A DNA stretch of 64,000 nucleotides from Trochalopteron elliotii (lineage: Eukaryota > Chordata > Aves > Passeriformes > Leiothrichidae), in assembly GCA_024734555.1 (NCBI GenBank), contig JANPWX010000613.1:785918-849917 (forward strand). The letters run 5' to 3'. The position numbers and the translations under genes were made by a program. Below, in pieces: positions 60,001 to 64,000 of this stretch (position 1 is its first letter; every line of letters starts with the position of its first letter). The notes below the pieces were generated by a model, which was given only the letters and a program-made list of their open reading frames with translations, had not been told where the DNA came from and ran no database searches.

Positions 60001-60077
60001 GGTGCCGCCACGGGTTTCCCCCGTGCCATGGCAAAGCCCAAAGCCCCCCCAAAACCGGAATCACGGCTTTTGTTGAT

Positions 60078-60094
60078 TTTATTTTTTGTTTATT
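60078..60094 (-). terminator. Two minus-strand AATAAA signals
   Basis: AATAAA at 60094-60089 and 60083-60078, followed on that strand by GT-rich sequence. They lie about 80 bases before the CArG/CRE cluster. They could serve the uncertain frame at 60257-60559 or act as a distal site for the CCN-like gene. Confidence 0.4.
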
Positions 60095-60256
60095 TTCACT
60101 ATTTTCCAAAGTTTTCTTAGGGAAAATCCCGTCCTTGCTGGGGGCTGGAGAAGCCGGGGGTGTCCCCGTCCTGAGGCTGCGGCGTGGCCGGAGCCGGTAA
60201 TGAAGGGTCAATGAAGTGCCCCCAAACCCCACCGCGTCCCTCGGGCCACGCCCGGG

Positions 60257-60559
60257 TTATCGGTGCCACGCAGGCGGCGGCTGCGGAGATAAGGGGGAAT
60301 AGGGCCCCCGCGAGGACGGGGGTGGAGGTGGCGGCAGGATGGAATTCGGCCCCAGCACCAAGGGCCTCGCTGCCGTCCCCGCTGGCTTGGCGGTGGTGGC
60401 TCTGCGGTAGTACTGGATGCCTGGACTGGGCTGGAGTAGGCGGGTGCTTCCCGGGGTCACGGTCAGCAGCCGGGTCCCCCCAGCACCCAAGGGGCCCCGC
60501 ACGGCCCCGTAACCTGCCCTGGGGACGGGGAGTCCCCACAGGAAGGCTCCTGGTGCCAT
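60257..60559 (-). CDS. Uncertain GC-rich open frame with proline-rich end
   Basis: A 100-codon minus-strand frame ends in a proline-rich tail (PPPPPPSSRGPYSPLSP), with a stop at 60257. Two AATAAA signals follow on the same strand at 60094-60089 and 60083-60078, then GT-rich sequence. This would fit a last exon, but I do not recognise the protein. Overlapping frames on both strands are equally long (148 codons minus, 173 plus), so composition alone may explain it. It could equally be distal 3' untranslated sequence of the CCN gene. Confidence 0.2.
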   Translation of the reverse strand: MAPGAFLWGLPVPRAGYGAVRGPLGAGGTRLLTVTPGSTRLLQPSPGIQYYRRATTAKPAGTAARPLVLGPNSILPPPPPPSSRGPYSPLSPQPPPAWHR

Positions 60560-61212
60560 CCAATGGTCACCGGCCTGGGCACACTGGCGAGGACCGTCAC
60601 TGCGTGTCTCCTGCTGCCTTTCCCAGGCCTTTGCAGCCGCCAGAGGTCCAAGGGCCGGATCGTGCCCCGAGCTCAGAACCTCAACACCACGCAGCTCAAG
60701 CGTGACAGGGGTTTGTGCCCCCTCACCAGCCCGGCCCTCCGTAAGCCTTCCCCGGTGAGGATGAAGGTTTGGGGGCTGGAAGAACCTCTAGGCCCTGCCG
60801 CGGTGCAGGAGGGGGGGAGGGGGGACTGCCTGCTAATGTGATGAGAGGGGGATGAATCCATAAGCTGTTAAGCCAATGCAAAGCCCCTCGCGTTCTGGCC
60901 CTGTTATCACCGACTTCTGCTCACATCTGCTCCCGAGGTTATTTTTAATCTGGTATTAAGGACTTGTGGGTCCTTCAGCAGGAGGAGGGGGGCTCATGCC
61001 ATGGAGGGAGGAGCTGTGTTCTGTTGGCTGCAGAGGTGCCTGTAAAAACACATCAATCCTGCTGCCATTTGGGAATGGGAAAAGAACTCCCTGTCACCCC
61101 TCCCCTCCAGCACCTAGCCATCGACTCTCCAGAAGGTCCCAGCACTGGGGAAAGGTCAGAGGGGGAACCAGGCAGGAGCCTCACACAAAGGGATGAGTTC
61201 AGGGATATAAAA

Positions 61213-61230
61213 AATAAAGAGGTATTTATT
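61213..61230. terminator. Back-to-back polyadenylation signals
   Basis: AATAAA on the plus strand (61213-61218) and on the minus strand (61230-61225), separated by six bases. The minus copy fits the 3' end of the CCN-like gene; a convergent plus-strand gene is not identified. Confidence 0.5.
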
Positions 61231-62139
61231 AGCGTTAAGTGAAGTGCAACCTCAGCGTGGTCTGAGGCTCAGCAACAGTATGAATGGCAGGAGAGAAGCT
61301 CAGACATGGGAAACAGCCTAAGCAGGGCTGTGCCAATGGGATCCTGGGACTGTACAAAGGCTTTAAAAACAGAAAAAACAACAGATAAATTATTTACAGT
61401 TCAAATTGATTAGAGAAGAGTGAAGGCTCATGAGTTGCCACAGGCTGACAGAAAGAACAGAGGCCGGAATGGGACACGGGCCCTGAACTGGTGTGTCAGC
61501 AGTCTGGAAGTTCAGGGCAGCAGCTGGGGACAGCTGGGATTGGCCCTTGGCATCAGGCTCTAATTTGGGGTAGGAAGACACGGTGAGGTGAAGCCTTGGG
61601 GCTGCTGCTCTTGCGTGGCTGGAACAGGAATTCTTCATGATTTCCAAAGGCGATCGGCAGGGATGATTTAAGAAACAGGACCGGGTCCTGTACCTGGATG
61701 TTTCTGCTAAAAATCAGATTCTTCCAGACCTGACAAAACCTTAGCAGTCCCACAGAGCTGCCAAGGTGATGCTGGACATACCACTGGCACTGGCTGCCGG
61801 TGGCCTTTCCTGGAGCTGTGAGCTGGCAATGGGGTCCTTAAAGGCAGAGAGACTCTGCTAGGTCTGTGGCCAAGAGGGAATCCCACCACTGGAGATGCCA
61901 GTGCTAATAGCTCCCCATGGCACTGCCCTGGTAACTCCAGATGGGATCTGCTCCATTTACAAATATGAGAATATCTCTTGCCAGTAGCTTAAACTCTCCA
62001 GGGAGACTGGAGCTGAACAGTGTTCCTCCTACTTACAAACATCCAGACCAAAGACTCCAGAGCTGAAACAGCTGCAGCCTCACTGTGCATGTGTGAGCTT
62101 GTGGTGTCCAGTCCCTCTCCCACACCCCAGAGCCATTTC

Positions 62140-62365
62140 TGACAAGATTAGGAAGAAATTCCTGCCTGTGAGGGTGGTGAGGCCCTGGCACAGGTTGCCC
62201 AGAGAAGCTGTGGATGGCCCTGGATCCCTGGAAGTCCTCAAGGACAGGTTGGACAGGTCTTGGAGCAGCCTGGGATAGTGGAAGGTGTCTCCGTCCATGG
62301 CAGGAAGTTGAAACAAGATGAGCTTTAAAGTGCCTTTCAACCCAAACCACTCCACAGTTTTATGA
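62140..62365 (+). mobile_element. CR1 LINE 3' fragment in the CCN-like gene 3' region
   Basis: AAATTCCTGCCTGTGAGGGT, then GGCACAGGTTGCCCAGAGAA and TTTCAACCCAAACCACTCCA in sense order, antisense to the CCN-like transcript. Confidence 0.93.
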
Positions 62366-62817
62366 AATGCTCATCAAGGCACTAAGAGCTGCCCAGAGTA
62401 GCACCTGCAGGGGACACATATTGGTCTGGCAGCCTGGTCCAGCCCCAGTTCATGCTGGAAGAACTCTCAGAGTCTGAATCAGGAATTGTGCTCTGGGCTG
62501 AAGACAGGCAGGAGTCACACGACTTTGATCCACTCTCCCTTCTGGCCAGTGGGAACACGGACCAAGTCTGCAGCTCAGGCCTGTTCCTGGTTCCTTCCCT
62601 GACCTTTGCACCACTGTGGGTGGGGATCAGGGGGCTGGGGCAGCTGGGGCTCTTCCCCCTTGACTCGTTGGGAAAACCACAGGGATCACTGGTGTGAACG
62701 GTGCTGCCGTGGAAGGCACAGCCCTTCACAGAAGGGCAAGAGGCTACACTGGCCTGGGACACAGCCATGAAAGCACTGCAGAGCCCTCCTGCACACCTCA
62801 GATCTGGCAAGACAGGG

Positions 62818-63129
62818 CTACTGCTGCTCAGTCTTGACATGGTCTCCAAACATCCGACGGTGATACGTGGCCAGGAAGATGTCATTGTCTTGGGGGCAGT
62901 CATAGTGGCAGGAGCACATCTTGATGAACATCATCTTCCTCTGGAAGAAGTCCCCCTCAGGGCAGCGGAACTCCACATCCACGGTGCTGGTCAGGAATGG
63001 GGTGCAGCAGCGCCCGTCCGAGCAGCTGCCGCAGAACCGGGGCCGGTAGGAGTGAGTGCTGGTGCATCCCGAAAACTCAAAGTGGAGGCTCTGGCGCTGC
63101 TTTGGGGTCCGCACACACTTCTTCCCCTT
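62818..63129 (-). CDS. CCN-family matricellular protein, terminal CT (cystine-knot) exon
   Basis: The last exon opens after CCCTAG as AAGGGGAAGAAGTGT (KGKKC), joins the TSP1 exon in phase 0 and stops at 62818-62820, giving 103 codons plus stop. It holds ten cysteines in CT-module spacing: SGCTSTHSYRPRFCGSC, DGRCCTP, VEFRCPEG, MMFIKMCSCHYDCP. DNDIF and the MFGD stretch are close to CCN2 (DNDIF, MYGD). The C-terminus is about five residues longer (HVKTEQQ) than in CCN2 as I recall it. RTPK, FEFSGCTS and VEF favour CCN2. The divergence is too great for an avian CCN2 orthologue, so I leave the symbol empty; a CCN2-like or CCN1-like paralogue is the likely identity. Confidence 0.93.
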   Translation of the reverse strand, partial: KGKKCVRTPKQRQSLHFEFSGCTSTHSYRPRFCGSCSDGRCCTPFLTSTVDVEFRCPEGDFFQRKMMFIKMCSCHYDCPQDNDIFLATYHRRMFGDHVKTEQQ

Positions 63130-63320
63130 CTAGGGAGAGAGCAGATGGATTAACATGGACATGACAGGAAAGATGCACTGAAGCCTGTGCTCTGACCCCA
63201 TTACTGGGCAATGGGACACAGAGGAAGTGGAAGCACAGAGCAAACCCTGTGAGCCAAGATCATTCCCAAGGCTGTCCTTGGCATTTGGGGTGCTGTGTCC
63301 CATCTCCTCTAGCACCGTAC
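63130..63320 (-). other. Intron between CCN TSP1 and CT exons
   Basis: A 191-base intron, GT at 63320-63319 and AG at 63131-63130, phase 0. The position between TSP1 and CT modules is the conserved one for CCN genes. Confidence 0.9.
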
Positions 63321-63522
63321 CTTGTTTTTCTCCATGGAGAAGTGGCAGGGCCGGACCATGCAGAGCCGGGTCTCCTTCTCCAGGTGGCACTGGGGGTTGT
63401 TGTTGGTCACGCGGGTGGAGATGCCCATTCCACAGCTCTGGGAGCACATGCTCCACTCTGTGGTCTGCACCAGGCAGTTCTCCTGCAGGTTGTTCAGCTC
63501 CGGCTTGTGAGCTGGATCCTCC
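63321..63522 (-). CDS. CCN-family matricellular protein, TSP1-module exon
   Basis: CCN proteins are secreted matrix regulators built as IGFBP, VWC, TSP1 and CT modules, one exon each. This 202-base exon (acceptor TTTTCAG, donor AACAAG then GTACGG) codes a TSP1 module: [19 protein letters not shown], then [16 protein letters not shown], then TRLCMVRPC. It has six cysteines, the WSxCSxxCG motif and the NCLVQTTEW start seen in CCN2. The first base completes a codon of an exon beyond the window, and the exon ends in phase 0. MVRPC points to the CCN2/CCN3 branch rather than CCN1 (EVRPC). The IGFBP and VWC exons must lie to the right. Confidence 0.93.
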
Positions 63523-64000
63523 CTGAAAACTGAGTCATGAGCAAGAGACACAAGGCAAGGCTCAGGGCTTTGGACACAGAATGGCAGCTCCATGGCTGCT
63601 CCCAACTCAGTTTAACACTTCAGGAACAGCAGCATAGGCCTGACCCATCCCATGAGATGCTTGGCCTCTCAGCAGGAAGGGGATGCAGGTGAGCAGGGGC
63701 CATTTCCTACACAGCCCAGCTCCAGCCAAGTCTGCTGTGACACTTCAGGATGCAGGAGCCTTCTCATAGCACCATCAAAGTTTCACTTTGTATTGGGTCT
63801 GGCTAAGCTGTAGTTGATGTTCCCAGAGCAGCCATTCCAGTGCTGTGCTCTGCACTGGCAGCTGGAAATGTGTTGGTAACACACCAGTGCTTTTGGCCGC
63901 TGCTGGGAAGGGCTGGCACAGCATCAGTAATGTCTCTCCAACATTCCCTCCTGATCAAGGGGCTGGGAGTGGGCAAGATCCTGGGAGTGGACACAGCCAA
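63523..64000 (-). other. CCN-like gene, upstream intron (partial)
   Basis: No VWC-module exon is visible before the window edge. The sequence TGAGTCA (a consensus AP-1 site) lies at 63531-63537, next to the exon acceptor. The open frame at the edge (63803-64000) shows no CCN similarity. Confidence 0.7.

Larger units (their letters stand above)
60560..62817 (-). other. 3' flank or untranslated region of the CCN-like gene
   Basis: Below the CCN stop codon the minus strand has no further coding exon. An AATAAA at 61230-61225 gives a plausible 1.6-kb 3' untranslated region. A plus-strand AATAAA lies 7 bases away at 61213-61218. A plus-orientation CR1 tail (about 62140-62365) sits inside the presumed untranslated region. 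The true cleavage site cannot be fixed by eye. Confidence 0.5.

Noticed and set aside
60028..60120. Short plus-strand frame starting MAKPKAPPKP with a good start context
   Set aside because: Only 30 codons, immediately ends in low-complexity T-rich sequence, and overlaps the minus-strand poly-A signals.
59187..60232. Long frames crossing the gap on both strands (186-288 codons)
   Set aside because: More than a hundred of the residues are unresolved N and the flanks show no protein similarity.

Overview
The window is vertebrate nuclear DNA and almost certainly avian. It carries about fifteen fragments of the chicken-repeat (CR1) LINE family, most of them truncated 3' tails, and these are the dominant repeat. 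Introns are compact, and a GC-rich stretch breaks into an assembly gap (346 Ns). I cannot place the species below bird level. There are no prokaryotic features, tRNAs, rRNAs or CRISPR arrays that I can see.

Left part (1 to about 40.5 kb, minus strand): the 5' portion of EPB41, erythrocyte membrane protein 4.1 (4.1R). Nine coding exons can be placed to the base: 15041-15497, 12150-12380, 9758-9862, 6708-6750, 4714-4789, 4023-4241, 1776-1863, 1080-1232 and 196-293. All nine have GT-AG borders, and their phases join without a break into 487 codons plus two bases. They encode the 209-residue headpiece, the second start codon at Met210 and nearly the whole FERM domain. The spectrin-actin-binding and C-terminal exons lie off the left edge. 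Band 3, glycophorin C, p55 and calmodulin contact segments can be recognised, and key residues sit at the human numbers. Exon 2 has two tandem acceptors 17 bases apart around the first start codon, the arrangement known to choose between the 135-kDa and 80-kDa proteins. Intron 1 is about 25 kb and reaches a CpG island at about 40.2-41.0 kb, where a consensus donor at 40356 marks a likely non-coding first exon.

Middle (41-59.4 kb): no convincing coding exon. It holds CR1 fragments, a small GC-rich patch near 51 kb with a minus-strand donor, a CpG island near 58.0-58.6 kb, and a degenerate C-rich repeat (58.9-59.4 kb) that runs into the gap.

Right part (59.8-64 kb): after the gap comes a GC-box-rich promoter-like segment with two perfect CRE sites and a perfect CArG box, then a GC-rich stretch of uncertain coding status. 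Last are the two 3'-terminal exons (TSP1 and cystine-knot CT modules) of a CCN-family matricellular protein on the minus strand. It looks most like CCN2 but is not CCN1, CCN2 or CCN3. In human, CCN2 lies in the same band (6q23) as EPB41L2, the paralogue of EPB41. The neighbour of EPB41 here may therefore be a genome-duplication copy of CCN2 that mammals have lost. This is the most interesting observation in the window.
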